Source of the DNA: Candidatus Woesearchaeota archaeon
GTDB lineage: Archaea > Nanobdellota > Nanobdellia > SCGC-AAA011-G17 > GW2011-AR17
Length of the DNA stretch: 32,240 nucleotides
Reading direction: 5' to 3'
Assembly: GCA_017608525.1 (NCBI GenBank)
Contig: JAFCFS010000006.1
Span: 1 to 32,240, forward strand
Shown here: positions 14,858 through 23,418 of the stretch, one piece after another
How positions within the stretch are numbered: the first letter of the stretch is position 1
Layout: each line of letters begins with the position of its first letter
Notes under the pieces: model-generated
Seen by the model: only the letters and a program-made list of their open reading frames with translations
Databases searched by the model: none
Told to the model about the DNA's origin: nothing
Translations under genes and position numbers: made by a program

Positions 14858-15685
14858 ATGTCTCTAGAAAAAACATTTAATAAAGTAGAAAAACCGAAAG
14901 AAGAAATTACTCCTATGATAGTTAAAAGTGTAGATGCAATAGTGGACGAGATAGAGAGTTTTTACCGAAAAGCTAGAATAGCAAATGAGTTTGAAATTAA
15001 ATCCATATACGAGGAAGCAATTAAATTGTTCAGCAAATATGAGATATCTAAAAAAACAATTGACAAATTTGTAGATATTATATCTAAAAAATATAAACCA
15101 GAATTTATCTTTTATCGCTGTCTCTCAAAAAAATTTGGACTAATTCTTTCTGCATTGATACAAATCAGTTATGTTCAGGGAGTTAAAAAATTTGAATTTA
15201 AAGAACTAACTGCTGAATCTTTCGGTTCATTTTTGAATGGAGACATAGAAATCAAAATTACAAATTTAAATGGCGGAAAATGTTTCTACAAAGCTGATGG
15301 GATTAATGTTATAATTGGTAAAGCAAGAGGAGACTTCATTTTTTCGGACATGAGAAATTCAAAAGTAAGAATAGAAGATGAAATAATTGGAGAAAATGCT
15401 TTCAGATTTTCTTCAAATATAAATTGCAAAGTAAAAAATTCTGAAGGGACATTTTTCCTTTCCAATAGCCTTAATGTCTATTGCGAAATTGAAAATTTGC
15501 TTGGTGATTATGCATTATGGCACAGCAACAACACAAAAATCAAAATTAATAATGGGTACAGTGGAGATGCATTTGGGTGGAGTTGCGAAAAATGTGAAAT
15601 ATTTGCAAAAAAAGAAGTGCTGAAAAAAATAAAAACTCAAATGAAGCACTGTAAAAAACAAAATAAATTCAAATTGCTGAAATGA
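14858..15685 (+). CDS. Solenoid-repeat protein, paralogue A, unknown function
   Basis: The 275-residue protein has a helical N-terminal part (about 20-110) and a C-terminal part of short repeats, each with a glycine at the turn: Gly139, 158, 178, 197, 216 and 236, a spacing of 19-20 residues. Each unit has alternating hydrophobic strand residues (for example INVIIGK, NSKVRIEDE, NINCKVKN), as expected for a right-handed beta-helix. It is a clear paralogue of the protein encoded at 26347-27204: both begin M-(S/G)-L-E-(K/N)-T-F and share SA(L/M)IQxSYxxG...F...FGSFL. Cysteines are scattered late (CEKCEI). I do not recognise a named family. It overlaps the Dph2 fragment as ATGA. Confidence 0.75.
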   Translation: MSLEKTFNKVEKPKEEITPMIVKSVDAIVDEIESFYRKARIANEFEIKSIYEEAIKLFSKYEISKKTIDKFVDIISKKYKPEFIFYRCLSKKFGLILSALIQISYVQGVKKFEFKELTAESFGSFLNGDIEIKITNLNGGKCFYKADGINVIIGKARGDFIFSDMRNSKVRIEDEIIGENAFRFSSNINCKVKNSEGTFFLSNSLNVYCEIENLLGDYALWHSNNTKIKINNGYSGDAFGWSCEKCEIFAKKEVLKKIKTQMKHCKKQNKFKLLK

Positions 15686-15927
15686 TAAACTACAATTTAG
15701 AGCTTGATAAAGCAATTGAAGAAATTAAAAAAAGAAAAGCAAAAAGAGTGTGCATACAATTACCAGAAGGGCTAAAAGAGAAAGCTCTAATGATAGCAAA
15801 AATTTTAGAGGAAAAAACAAAAGCGGAGATTTTTATATGGGCCGATACTTGTTTTGGGCCTTGTGATGTTCCAAAATTAGAAGATGTTGACTTAATAATT
15901 CAATGGGGTCACAGAAAGCTTAAATAA
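15682..15927 (+). pseudogene. dph2: N-terminal fragment of diphthamide synthase Dph2
   Basis: Eighty-one residues match the start of archaeal Dph2, the non-canonical radical-SAM enzyme that moves the 3-amino-3-carboxypropyl group from SAM to elongation factor 2. Matching segments are KRVCIQLPEGLKEKALMIAKILEE, then ADTCFGPCDVP with Cys57 at the first iron-sulfur cysteine position, and DVDLIIQWGH. The frame then stops (TAA at 15925) where intact Dph2 continues for some 240 residues with two more cluster cysteines. No continuation is seen in any frame before the next gene at 15973. It is either a degraded gene or a stand-alone domain; the ATGA overlap with the upstream gene suggests it may still be translated. 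Confidence 0.75.
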
Positions 15928-15972
15928 ATTTTATTAAAAAAATTTTTATTCCTAAGTTATTTAAGATTTAAC

Positions 15973-16521
15973 ATGAATAAAGCTGTTTTTTTAGACAGGG
16001 ATGGGGTTATCAATTATAATAATGAATACTATGTAAAGAATGAAAAAGAATTCAGGTTGCTGCCAAAAGTCATAGATGCTTTAAAACTTCTCAAAAAAAA
16101 CGGATATTTGTTGATCATAGTAACAAACCAAGGAGGTATTTCTAAAGGTGCTTATACAGAAGAAGATCTTAAAAGAATACACAAAAAAATGTTTAATATA
16201 TTTAAAAAAAACAAAGTCGAAATAGATGCTCTTTATTACTGCCCCCATCACGATAAGGATAAATGTAATTGCAGGAAACCCAATACCAAACTTTTCAAAA
16301 TAGCAAAGAAAAAGTTTAATATCAGTTTCCGAAAGAGTTTTTTAGTTGGTGATAAAACATCTGATATCAAAGCAGGGAAAAACATAAGATGCAAAACGAT
16401 TCTTGTTAAAACAGGTTGGGGTGGGAGGGATAAAAGATTTAGGGTAAAGCCACATTTCATTGTAAAAAACTTATATGAAGCTGCCAAATTAATTTCTAAA
16501 CTGGAGAAAGTTTATAAATAA
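15973..16521 (+). CDS. gmhB: HAD phosphatase, GmhB-like (heptose-bisphosphate/histidinol-phosphate type)
   Basis: The 182-residue protein is a HAD-superfamily phosphatase of the GmhB/HisB-N group. It has the nucleophile motif FLDRDGVI (Asp8, Asp10), the TNQGGISKG segment with the second motif, the zinc-binding loop CPHHDKDKCNCRKP, and VGDKTSDIKAG with the acidic magnesium residues. GmhB removes the 7-phosphate from glycero-manno-heptose bisphosphate, and close relatives act on histidinol phosphate. No other heptose or histidine gene is in the window, so the substrate is open; surface glycan synthesis is possible. A TATA-like AATTTTTATT (15941-15950) precedes the ATG. Confidence 0.85.
   Translation: MNKAVFLDRDGVINYNNEYYVKNEKEFRLLPKVIDALKLLKKNGYLLIIVTNQGGISKGAYTEEDLKRIHKKMFNIFKKNKVEIDALYYCPHHDKDKCNCRKPNTKLFKIAKKKFNISFRKSFLVGDKTSDIKAGKNIRCKTILVKTGWGGRDKRFRVKPHFIVKNLYEAAKLISKLEKVYK
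16511..16519 (+). promoter_or_regulatory. TATA box for the 16543 gene / thrS transcript
   Basis: TTTATAAAT lies inside the last codons of the phosphatase gene and 24-32 bp before the ATG at 16543. Confidence 0.6.
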
Positions 16522-16542
16522 TCGTGTTTTCTTAATTTTAAA

Positions 16543-16785
16543 ATGGAAATGAGCAAAGAAGAGCAAATTGGATTTCATAAAGGAGCACTATCTGTTCTTG
16601 TAAAGGAAAGGGAAGAATTTTTAAAGATTCTCAAAATAGTGGAACAACTGATGCTAGGGCACGTTAAGGCATTAAAAGATCTTGGTGTTGATTTGGAAGC
16701 TGAAGCAAAAAAAGCTTTAGAAGAACTAAGGAAAAAAGAAGAGGGTAAAGCAGAGAGTAAAGGGGATATTGCATCAAAATTATAA
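16543..16785 (+). CDS. Small helical protein upstream of thrS, unknown function
   Basis: The 80-residue product (MEMSKEEQIGFHKGAL...) is predicted to be two helices: EEQIGFHKGALSVLVKEREEFLKILKIVEQLMLGHVKALKDLG and a charged C-terminal helix rich in lysine and glutamate. It has no cysteine, signal peptide or membrane span. An alternative ATG lies two codons in. It ends just before threonyl-tRNA synthetase (1-base gap to its ATG at 16787) and shares its promoter, so the two are co-transcribed. I do not recognise a family. Confidence 0.75.
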   Translation: MEMSKEEQIGFHKGALSVLVKEREEFLKILKIVEQLMLGHVKALKDLGVDLEAEAKKALEELRKKEEGKAESKGDIASKL

Positions 16786-16786
16786 A

Positions 16787-18667
16787 ATGAAAATATTACT
16801 TATCCATGCAGATTTTTTAAAGTTTAAGCCGAAAAAAAGAGCAATCAAAATAGCTGAAGAAGCAGAAGAAATTGAAAAGGAGATTAAAGAGTGCCTTGTT
16901 GTATTTACTGCGGTAGAAAGAACAGAGGAAAAAAATGTTGAATTGGCTGCAGAAGCTTTGGTAAAAGAAGCGATAGATGTCGCAGAGAAAGTAAATGCAA
17001 AAACTATTGTATTTTATCCATACGCACATCTTAGTTCAAATTTAGCATCTCCAGAAAAAGCAATTGAAGTCCTAAAAAGAGCAAGAGAACTTTTGGTTAA
17101 AAAGGGTTATAAAACAGAAAAAGTTCCTTTTGGTTGGTATAAAGAATTTGCTATCAAATGTAAGGGACATCCACTTTCTGAGCTTTCTAGAGAATTTTTC
17201 CCAGAGGAGGTTAAATTAAAAGAAAGAAAACGAGGCTCCGAATTTCATAGATTTATTTTAATAGATAAAGAAGGAAAAGAATATGAAATTGACAAAGAAA
17301 ATTGGAAATCTTGTGAAATCTGGAAATATGGAGGAAAGGATTACGAAATGCTTAAAATTTTTGTCAGAAATGAATTAGAGGGCCATAAATCAGAACACCA
17401 TATACCGAAACATATAGAGTACATGAAAAAATTAGAATTGGTTGATTACTGCCCAGAAAGTGATGTTGGTCATTTTAAATGGATGCCAAATGGTCTATTA
17501 ATTAAAGATTTAATTCTTGCTTACCAAGAAAGATTGGCAAGAGAATACGGAGCATTTAAAATATCTAATCCGTTAATATACAGGCTCTCAAATGAAAACA
17601 TAAGAAGATTACTTGGAGAATTTCATGAAAAAGATTACAGTTGGCGAGAAGGAAATGAAGAGCTTATATTAAGATTTGCGTCTGATCCAGGAGCATTTCC
17701 ATTTATGCAAAAAGTGTTGTTTACTTATAAGATAATGCCGATAAAGGAATATGAAGAAGCTATATGTTTCAGAAAAGAGCAAAAAGGAGAATTAACTGGT
17801 TTAAGGAGAGTTAGAAATTTTTTAATGACAGACTTGCATACTTTTTGTATAGACGAAAATCAAGCAAAAGAAGAATTTGAAAAATTATGCGTGATTTGTA
17901 AAAATCTAATGGACAATGTTATTTCAAAAGGAAGATGGGTGCTCGGCTGGGAAGCTGTTGAAGAATTTTACAAAGAAAATAAAGGCTGGATTATTGGAGT
18001 TATTAAAAAATTAGGGGTTCCTTCATTTATTAAACTAATGAAAGAAAGGAGCCATTACTATTCCCTCAAAAATGAATTTCAAAGTATTGAAGCTGATGAA
18101 GCAAATACACAAATATCAACAGTTCAGTTTGATGTTGTAAATGGAAAAAGGTTCGATATAGGGTATATTGGAAAGGATGGAAAAAAGCATCCATGCATTA
18201 TACTTCATTGCTCTACGTTTGGGAGTATAGAAAGAACTCTTTGCTGCATTCTAGAAAATGCCGCAATTGATGAAAAGGAAGGAAAACTTCCAATGCTTCC
18301 TCTCTGGCTCAGCCCAACTCAAGTAAGGATAATTCCTGTTTCTCTCGAGAGACACATGAAATTTTCTTTAAAATTGTTGGATGAACTAAAAAGGGAAAAC
18401 ATTAGGGTAGATATTGATGATAATGTAGAGACGGTAAGTAAAAGGATACTCAACTCTGAAAAAGATTGGGTACCTTATGTTCTTGTTGTTGGAGACAAAG
18501 AAGAAAAAAGTAAAAAATTGATTGTCAGGAAAAGAGAAACTGGAAAACAGGTAGAAATGACAAAGGAAGAATTAATTAATGAAATAAAAGAAAAAACCAA
18601 GGGCTTGCCTTTCAAGGAACTTCCGCTTTCAGAATTTTTATCCAAAAGACCAGTTTTTGTGGGATAA
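16787..18667 (+). CDS. thrS: Threonyl-tRNA synthetase, archaeal type
   Basis: The 626-residue enzyme charges tRNA-Thr. The N-terminus (MKILLIHADFLKFKPKKRAI...) is the archaeal DTD-like editing domain that removes serine, replacing the bacterial TGS/editing domains. The class II core follows with GHFKWMPNGLLIKDLI, motif 2 CFRKEQKGELTGLRRVRNFLMTDLHTFC, ILHCSTFGSIERTL near motif 3, and the anticodon-binding domain beginning LPLWLSPTQVRIIPVS. The ATG at 16787 is chosen because the archaeal family starts M-(K/R)-x-L-x-I-H-x-D; an upstream TTG (16769) would run into the previous gene. The stop overlaps the next start (TAATG). Confidence 0.96.
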   Translation: MKILLIHADFLKFKPKKRAIKIAEEAEEIEKEIKECLVVFTAVERTEEKNVELAAEALVKEAIDVAEKVNAKTIVFYPYAHLSSNLASPEKAIEVLKRARELLVKKGYKTEKVPFGWYKEFAIKCKGHPLSELSREFFPEEVKLKERKRGSEFHRFILIDKEGKEYEIDKENWKSCEIWKYGGKDYEMLKIFVRNELEGHKSEHHIPKHIEYMKKLELVDYCPESDVGHFKWMPNGLLIKDLILAYQERLAREYGAFKISNPLIYRLSNENIRRLLGEFHEKDYSWREGNEELILRFASDPGAFPFMQKVLFTYKIMPIKEYEEAICFRKEQKGELTGLRRVRNFLMTDLHTFCIDENQAKEEFEKLCVICKNLMDNVISKGRWVLGWEAVEEFYKENKGWIIGVIKKLGVPSFIKLMKERSHYYSLKNEFQSIEADEANTQISTVQFDVVNGKRFDIGYIGKDGKKHPCIILHCSTFGSIERTLCCILENAAIDEKEGKLPMLPLWLSPTQVRIIPVSLERHMKFSLKLLDELKRENIRVDIDDNVETVSKRILNSEKDWVPYVLVVGDKEEKSKKLIVRKRETGKQVEMTKEELINEIKEKTKGLPFKELPLSEFLSKRPVFVG

Positions 18668-19176
18668 TGTTGAAAGAATTAAAACAAAAATTAAATGAAT
18701 TAATGGAATCAAAGGAGTTTAGAGAATTTAAAAAAAATGCTCCGAAATCGTATCTTGTTTCTTGTTTTTGGTTTATAGACGCTAAAACTGGAAAGAAAGA
18801 ATTAAAGATCGATTTTTATAATCCAGAGAAACATAAAATATCATCGTTTGAAAAGAAAGAAAAAATTGAATGTAGGATAGACCAAGAGATATTCCAAGAG
18901 AAAAAAGAAATACTAAACGAGCTAAAACTGGAAAAGATAAAAGTTGATTTCGAGGGGGCAATTAAAAAAGCGAAGGACATATTGCTCAAGAAATACAATG
19001 AAGAAGCAAGCAAATTAATAGTGATTCTCCAAAACATTAAAGGTGTTGGCGTATGGAATATTACCGCTATAACTTCTGGTTTTAAATTGTTGAATCTTAA
19101 ATTGAATGCAGAAAACAATGAAATAATAAGCGAACATTTAGAAAGCGTTTTCGAATTTAAAAAGTTAGATACCTAG
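18667..19176 (+). CDS. Unknown protein coupled to thrS
   Basis: The 169-residue product is not recognised. Its middle (SYLVSCFWFIDAKTGKKELKIDFYNPEKHKI) and C-terminal half (FEGAIKKAKDIL..., LIVILQNIKGVGVWNITAITSGFKLLNLKLNAENNEII) alternate strands and helices and look like two related half-domains, reminiscent of PepSY-type or cystatin-like sheets; this is only a fold impression. No signal peptide or catalytic motif is seen. It starts inside the thrS stop (TAATG), so it is translated from the same message, and converges with the aminopeptidase gene. Confidence 0.7.
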   Translation: MLKELKQKLNELMESKEFREFKKNAPKSYLVSCFWFIDAKTGKKELKIDFYNPEKHKISSFEKKEKIECRIDQEIFQEKKEILNELKLEKIKVDFEGAIKKAKDILLKKYNEEASKLIVILQNIKGVGVWNITAITSGFKLLNLKLNAENNEIISEHLESVFEFKKLDT

Positions 19177-20240
19177 ATGCACCACTTGCCATTTTTGTAT
19201 ACCAATTTCCCATCAATGTAAATTTTTCCTCCCTTTTTCATATCCTTTACAATATCCCAATGTATCCTTGACTTATTTTTCCCGCCACTTTCCTCGTATG
19301 AGTCACCTAAAGCTATGTGAATTGTTCCACCAATTTTTTCATCAAAAAGAACCTCATTGATATATCTTTTTATATTATAATTATTTCCAATTCCAAACTC
19401 TCCAACTCTTGAAGCCCCTCTGTCTATTTTTAAAAGCCCCTCCAGTTTGTGGGCATTTTTTTCAACTTTTGCATCTACCACTTTTCCATTTTTAAATTTT
19501 AACCAAAGCTTCCCAAACTCTGTTCCTTGGTATCTCGAAGGGAAATTAAAATAAATATGTCCGTTAACAGAATTTTCAACTGGAGAAATAAATATCTCGC
19601 CATCTGGCATGTTTTCTCTTCCATCGCAGCTAACAAATTTTCTTCCTTCAATTTTCATAATAAGATCTGTTTCCTCTCCAACAATTCTTACTTCCTTTCC
19701 TCCATGGAGCTTTTTCACCAATCTTTTCTGTTCCCTAGAAATTTTTTCCCAATCTATGTTTGTAGCCTCATAAACAAAATCCTCAAATTCCTGCAAGTTC
19801 ATACCTGCTTTTTGAGCAAGTGCATTTGTAGGATAAAGCGTAACTACCCATTTTTTTCCATAAACAATATCATACAGTTTCTTTATCTTCTTATTTTTCC
19901 AATAAATCCTTACTTTTTCCTCCTCAACATTTGCTAAATCTTCCGTATTGGTGTCTGAAATTATGCTGATATAAGCAGAAGCCTCTTTTGCTTGAACAAT
20001 TTTAAATTGAGGCAAATCCAATAATTGTTCTTTTCCTGCATATTTATAAAAATTGTATTTCTCTCCTGGCAATGTAAGATCAAACATAGGATAGCCTCCA
20101 TTTTCAAGTATTTCTTTTTGCAGAGCAAGAAGGAGTGGTGTTGCTTCAGTTGTAGCTTTAATCAAGACTTTCTCCCCTTTTTTAATCCTTACCGAATAAT
20201 TCACCAAAATTTTAGCTAAGTTTTCTATCCTTTGATCCAT
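19173..20240 (-). CDS. M29-family (AmpS/AmpT-like) metal aminopeptidase
   Basis: The 355-residue protein (MDQRIENLAKILVNYSVRIKKGEKVLI...) matches peptidase family M29, metal-dependent aminopeptidases with broad specificity. Ligand regions are visible: GEFGIGNN with a metal-binding Glu, GTIHIALGDSYEESGG with a His, and SRIHWDIV with the His-x-Asp pair. The protein has GEETDL and NMPDGEIFISPVE, both typical of the family. I start at 20240, not at an upstream in-frame codon near 20330, because the family begins there and a palindromic TATA box (TTTTATAAAA, 20265-20274) is 25 bp before it. Role: cytoplasmic peptide turnover. It converges on the gene at 18667. Confidence 0.93.
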   Translation of the reverse strand: MDQRIENLAKILVNYSVRIKKGEKVLIKATTEATPLLLALQKEILENGGYPMFDLTLPGEKYNFYKYAGKEQLLDLPQFKIVQAKEASAYISIISDTNTEDLANVEEEKVRIYWKNKKIKKLYDIVYGKKWVVTLYPTNALAQKAGMNLQEFEDFVYEATNIDWEKISREQKRLVKKLHGGKEVRIVGEETDLIMKIEGRKFVSCDGRENMPDGEIFISPVENSVNGHIYFNFPSRYQGTEFGKLWLKFKNGKVVDAKVEKNAHKLEGLLKIDRGASRVGEFGIGNNYNIKRYINEVLFDEKIGGTIHIALGDSYEESGGKNKSRIHWDIVKDMKKGGKIYIDGKLVYKNGKWCI

Positions 20241-20256
20241 TTTCAAGTTTGAGAAA

Positions 20257-20586
20257 TTAGAAGCTTTTATAAAATTTTTCCTTTTCGAACTTGAATAGCA
20301 ATTTTTCAAAGTCTGTTGTATATTTTTCAAACATTTTTATTTTCATATCGAAATTTGTCATTTTGATCTCTACTTCAAATTTTTTCTCGTTATATGTTTT
20401 GAAATTAAAGTTCTCCATCAATAAAGAAGAAGAGCTTGAAATTTTAGAAATTGAGTTTTTTTCAAAAATTAAAGTTGGGAAGCTATTTACTTTAGGTTTA
20501 TACAAAGCAAACTGACTAGGACCAAAAGTTTGATTAAGTTTAGCAGGGAATCTTTTATCGTCAAATGGTGAAAATCCTATGGTCAT
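20257..20586 (-). CDS. Small hypothetical protein
   Basis: A 109-residue frame (MTIGFSPFDDKRFPAKLNQTF...) fills the gap between the aminopeptidase gene and the gene at 20642. Codon choice looks coding (A-rich, R-N-Y bias), and the C-terminal half is an alternating strand/helix segment rich in Phe and Lys (VEIKMTNFDMKIKMFEKYT). Its 3' end covers the aminopeptidase TATA box, which is unusual. A shorter plus-strand frame (20291-20515) overlaps it and looks less like a protein. No family recognised. If this ORF is not real, 20241-20641 is a gene-free stretch holding only the aminopeptidase promoter. Confidence 0.5.
   Translation of the reverse strand: MTIGFSPFDDKRFPAKLNQTFGPSQFALYKPKVNSFPTLIFEKNSISKISSSSSLLMENFNFKTYNEKKFEVEIKMTNFDMKIKMFEKYTTDFEKLLFKFEKEKFYKSF
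20265..20274 (-). promoter_or_regulatory. TATA box for the M29 aminopeptidase
   Basis: TTTTATAAAA ends 25 bp before the ATG at 20240 and decides that start. Confidence 0.6.
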
Positions 20587-20641
20587 ATCTTAGAAGACAT
20601 TTACTTCTTTAATAACTCTTTTTGAAATTTTCCCGCAAATT

Positions 20642-21646
20642 TTACGGCAATCTCTTAAATTTCAACTTTTTATAGCCCCTCTTCTCCAATTCCTTAAAAA
20701 ATTCCTCAGGTGTTCTAAAAACTTCAGCAGTATAGTCTGTAAATGGACTTCTCGTTTCCAAATCAATAATGTGGAAAACATCTTTTGTTGTATCGTGAGC
20801 TCTAACTGTTTCATTTATTGCACCGCTTGAGTGAACAATTTCCGGATAATAACAAACTGTCATGTCTGTCATCCCAACGAATAAATCTAAATCTCTATGT
20901 ACTGTTTGATTGTTCTCTGCCCTTATTGCACCATAGCTCAATTCAACAGTTCTTGGATCTATAACAACAAAATACTCTCTAAGCTGAGAAATGAATTTAT
21001 CTATTTTTTTGTTGCTCTCCTCTGGATTCTTTAGGTTTGTCATTGGAAAGCTCGCATATGCGGTTTTTGCTTTTGGAAAAAACATCAATTTGTATAATGT
21101 TTCGGCTGGTTGTTTTTTAGGTATTGCAAAAAATCTTTTCCTTTTTGCATTTGCCCAGTATTTGGAAGTAATTAACGTTTCCAAATTTTGCCATGATAAA
21201 ATTTCATGGATTGTCAATTGTTGGGTTTTCCATTGTTTGTTTCTTTTCATTGCTTCTTGGATTACTGCTGCCGAATCTATTATAGTAATATATAAATCTG
21301 GATCCAAATCTTGTGCGAATTTCATATTATTGGAGTCTCTCCATATATTTTTCCAGTAAAATATTGCATGCGTATTGATTATTGCATTCTCAACTTTGTT
21401 TTTCTCCATGTCTCTCACAATTTTTAAATACGCATTTTGCACAAGAAAAGTCAATTTATCTTCAGACATATTTAGAATATTTTTTTTATTTAATTTCAAA
21501 TTCGACTCTTCTTCTATAGCCTTATATATCAACTCCCCTACCGAATAAATTTTTAAATCCTTATCGTTATGTTTTGCTAGTTTTTTAACTTCCTTAAAAT
21601 ACTCCAGTTTTTTACTACATGGTAAGCCAGTTGCTAGGACTATCAT
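20642..21646 (-). CDS. Degenerate P-loop plus nucleoside deoxyribosyltransferase-like protein
   Basis: The 334-residue protein begins [17 protein letters not shown], a P-loop-like strand-loop-helix that lacks the strict GxxxxGK(S/T) spacing, within an adenylate-kinase-like first half ([27 protein letters not shown]). The second half (from about residue 190) looks like a nucleoside 2-deoxyribosyltransferase-type domain: [27 protein letters not shown]..., [29 protein letters not shown] and [12 protein letters not shown]. It overlaps deoC (ATGA), so the pair is co-translated. The link to deoxyribose phosphate aldolase suggests nucleoside or deoxynucleotide breakdown or salvage. The exact reaction is unknown, and the domain calls are by pattern. 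Confidence 0.75.
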   Translation of the reverse strand: MIVLATGLPCSKKLEYFKEVKKLAKHNDKDLKIYSVGELIYKAIEEESNLKLNKKNILNMSEDKLTFLVQNAYLKIVRDMEKNKVENAIINTHAIFYWKNIWRDSNNMKFAQDLDPDLYITIIDSAAVIQEAMKRNKQWKTQQLTIHEILSWQNLETLITSKYWANAKRKRFFAIPKKQPAETLYKLMFFPKAKTAYASFPMTNLKNPEESNKKIDKFISQLREYFVVIDPRTVELSYGAIRAENNQTVHRDLDLFVGMTDMTVCYYPEIVHSSGAINETVRAHDTTKDVFHIIDLETRSPFTDYTAEVFRTPEEFFKELEKRGYKKLKFKRLP

Positions 21647-22368
21647 TTTTCTCCAAGATATTTTTTAAATTCTTTAATTATTTCTACACCTGAACTTGTT
21701 CCAATTCTAAATAAATACTCCAAGTTATTGTTTGGTGCTCCTGCCTCTATCATTTCTAGAGCCTTTTCGAAGTTTCTTATGCCTCCAGCAGCCTTAACTC
21801 CCATGTCACTTCCGACTACTTTCCTCATTAACCTCACATGCTCGACAGTTGCTCCACCTTTATTAAATCCTGTAGAAGTTTTAACAAAATCTGCTCCTGC
21901 CTTTTTTGCAATTTGACATGCCTTAATTATTTCATTTCTATTTAGTAAACATGTCTCAAGAATTACCTTCACAATGTGATCATTTGCAGCTTCAACAACA
22001 CTTGCTATATCTTTCTTAACCTTATTATATTTTTTACTTTTTAGCATTCCAATATCGATAACCATATCTATTTCATCAGCACCATTCTTAATAGCTAATT
22101 CTGTTTCATAAGCTTTAGCTAAGGAAGCTCCCAAAGGAAACCCAACAACTGTACATATCTTAACACCACTTTTTCCAAGGTATTTCTTTGCCAACTGAAT
22201 ATAGTTTTGATTAATGCAGATTGCACCAAATTTATATTTCTTTGCTTCATTGCATAATTTAATTATATCTTTTTCTGTCGCTTCGGGTTTTAAGAAAGTA
22301 TGGTCTATAATTTTTGCAAGCTTGTCTGAAGTAAGGTGATATTTATCAATTGCCCTTTCTATTTCCAT
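21643..22368 (-). CDS. deoC: Deoxyribose-phosphate aldolase
   Basis: DeoC splits 2-deoxyribose 5-phosphate into acetaldehyde and glyceraldehyde 3-phosphate, feeding deoxynucleosides into glycolysis. The 241-residue TIM barrel has the catalytic set: Asp101 (EIDMVIDIG), the Schiff-base Lys163 (FVKTSTGF) and Lys192 (VKAAGGIR), with [11 protein letters not shown] near the N-terminus and VGFPLGA. It is slightly longer than bacterial DeoC. It is the first gene of a two-gene unit with the deoxyribosyltransferase-like protein, and shares a central TATA element with the divergent trmY gene. Confidence 0.96.
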   Translation of the reverse strand: MEIERAIDKYHLTSDKLAKIIDHTFLKPEATEKDIIKLCNEAKKYKFGAICINQNYIQLAKKYLGKSGVKICTVVGFPLGASLAKAYETELAIKNGADEIDMVIDIGMLKSKKYNKVKKDIASVVEAANDHIVKVILETCLLNRNEIIKACQIAKKAGADFVKTSTGFNKGGATVEHVRLMRKVVGSDMGVKAAGGIRNFEKALEMIEAGAPNNNLEYLFRIGTSSGVEIIKEFKKYLGEK

Positions 22369-22393
22369 GCCATTTTCAATTTTCCAAAACTTA

Positions 22394-22402
22394 TTTATAA
22401 AA
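22394..22402. promoter_or_regulatory. Shared TATA box between divergent deoC and trmY
   Basis: The palindromic TTTATAAA (22394-22401) lies 26 bp from the deoC ATG (minus) and 22 bp from the trmY ATG (plus). No second TATA-like site is seen in the 54-bp gap, so one element may serve both directions. Confidence 0.5.
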
Positions 22403-22422
22403 CTTACTATTTATTGCTATTC

Positions 22423-23043
22423 ATGAGGGAATTTATTCTTTTGGCTCTTAAGGCGAGAACAAGCCCAGATTTTTCATTTACAGAGTTGCCTAAAGCTGGA
22501 AAAATGGATTTAGTTTGCAGAACAGTTTCAAATACATTGTGGATTTCGCATGCAATAAGGAAAGACACTACATTGCATATAGTAATGAATGGGCCAAGAA
22601 ATCCTCCAAAGATAATAAGTTTTTATGGAGAAAAGCTATCAAAAATAGAAACAAACGATGACGAGATTACTATAGCCAGAATTATTAAAAAAGCATTAAA
22701 AAAAGGAATAAAACTAAATTTAAATGAGAAAAAGGAAGTTATGCCTGGTGTTGAAATAGCAAAAAAAGCATTTGAAACCCTAATAAAAGAAAAAATTGGC
22801 TCAACACAATTGGTTTACCTACATCCTAAAGGAGAGGACATAAGAAAAGCAAAATTTAAAGAAAAAGTAACCTTTATCTTTGGTGATTTTATTGGCCTTC
22901 CGAAAAAAACAGAAAAATTGCTAAAAAGGTTAGAGATTAAAAAAATCAGTATCGGACCTAAAGTGCTTTTCGCTTCGCATTGCCCAATCATTGTTCATAA
23001 CGAATTGGATAGAAGACAAAATTTAAAACTTAGTAATATTTAG
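22423..23043 (+). CDS. trmY: tRNA pseudouridine(54) N1-methyltransferase TrmY
   Basis: TrmY is an archaeal SPOUT methylase making m1Psi at position 54 of tRNA. The 206-residue product begins MREFILLALKARTSPDFSF, has the LPKAGKMDLVCRT and LHIVMNGPRNPPKIISF segments, and ends with the knot region VTFIFGDFIGLPKKTEKLL and KVLFASHCPIIVHNELDRR. The start at 22423 agrees with the family N-terminus and the TATA box at 22394. An in-frame start at 22336 would give 29 non-family residues and overlap deoC. It is divergent from deoC with no evident functional link. Confidence 0.94.
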   Translation: MREFILLALKARTSPDFSFTELPKAGKMDLVCRTVSNTLWISHAIRKDTTLHIVMNGPRNPPKIISFYGEKLSKIETNDDEITIARIIKKALKKGIKLNLNEKKEVMPGVEIAKKAFETLIKEKIGSTQLVYLHPKGEDIRKAKFKEKVTFIFGDFIGLPKKTEKLLKRLEIKKISIGPKVLFASHCPIIVHNELDRRQNLKLSNI

Positions 23044-23078
23044 CTTTTAGAAATTGAATTTTTAAGCTTTTTAAAATC

Positions 23079-23336
23079 CTATGAAGGTCTTTCCAAATTT
23101 TCTTTGAAAAAATTTAGAATTTCCTCAACTAAAGGTCCTTTCTCGTAGAAAAGTTTACAAGGGAATTCCGAGCATTCGAAACAAGTATTCACTCCTTTTT
23201 CTTTTGCACATTTTGGCAATGGACAATAGTCATTATTTCTACAACCACCGCATTCCCCATTCTTGAATAATTTACAATTTTTGCAAATAAGCTCTGTAGA
23301 TAATCCGCAAACACCAAATTTAAAATTTTTTTCCAT
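23079..23336 (-). CDS. DUF3795-like cysteine-rich protein
   Basis: The 85-residue protein has the DUF3795 pattern: CGLSTELICKNCKLFKNGECGGC, then DYCPLPKCAKEKGVNTCFECSEFPC. Its eleven cysteines are spaced in pairs suited to zinc or iron-sulfur binding, followed by a short helical tail. The molecular role of the family is unknown; it is common in anaerobic archaea and bacteria. It is transcribed alone from a TATA box (TTTTATAAA, 23360-23368, minus) that faces away from the metallophosphoesterase promoter. Confidence 0.85.
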   Translation of the reverse strand: MEKNFKFGVCGLSTELICKNCKLFKNGECGGCRNNDYCPLPKCAKEKGVNTCFECSEFPCKLFYEKGPLVEEILNFFKENLERPS

Positions 23337-23359
23337 GAATAAGAATTAACTAATATTTA

Positions 23360-23368
23360 TTTATAAAA
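23360..23368 (-). promoter_or_regulatory. TATA box for the DUF3795 gene
   Basis: TTTTATAAA on the minus strand lies 24 bp before the start codon at 23336. Confidence 0.5.
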
Positions 23369-23418
23369 TTTTTTTAACTTATGTTACAATATAGGCAAAA
23401 AAATAAAATTGCAAAAAA

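Noticed and set aside
20291-20515. Plus-strand ORF of 74 codons in the gap before the aminopeptidase
   Set aside because: It is fully inside a longer minus-strand frame with better codon pattern, and its product is low-complexity hydrophobic/charged sequence.
22336-22422. N-terminal extension of TrmY from an upstream start
   Set aside because: The extra 29 residues are not part of the family, overlap deoC, and would begin before the TATA box at 22394.
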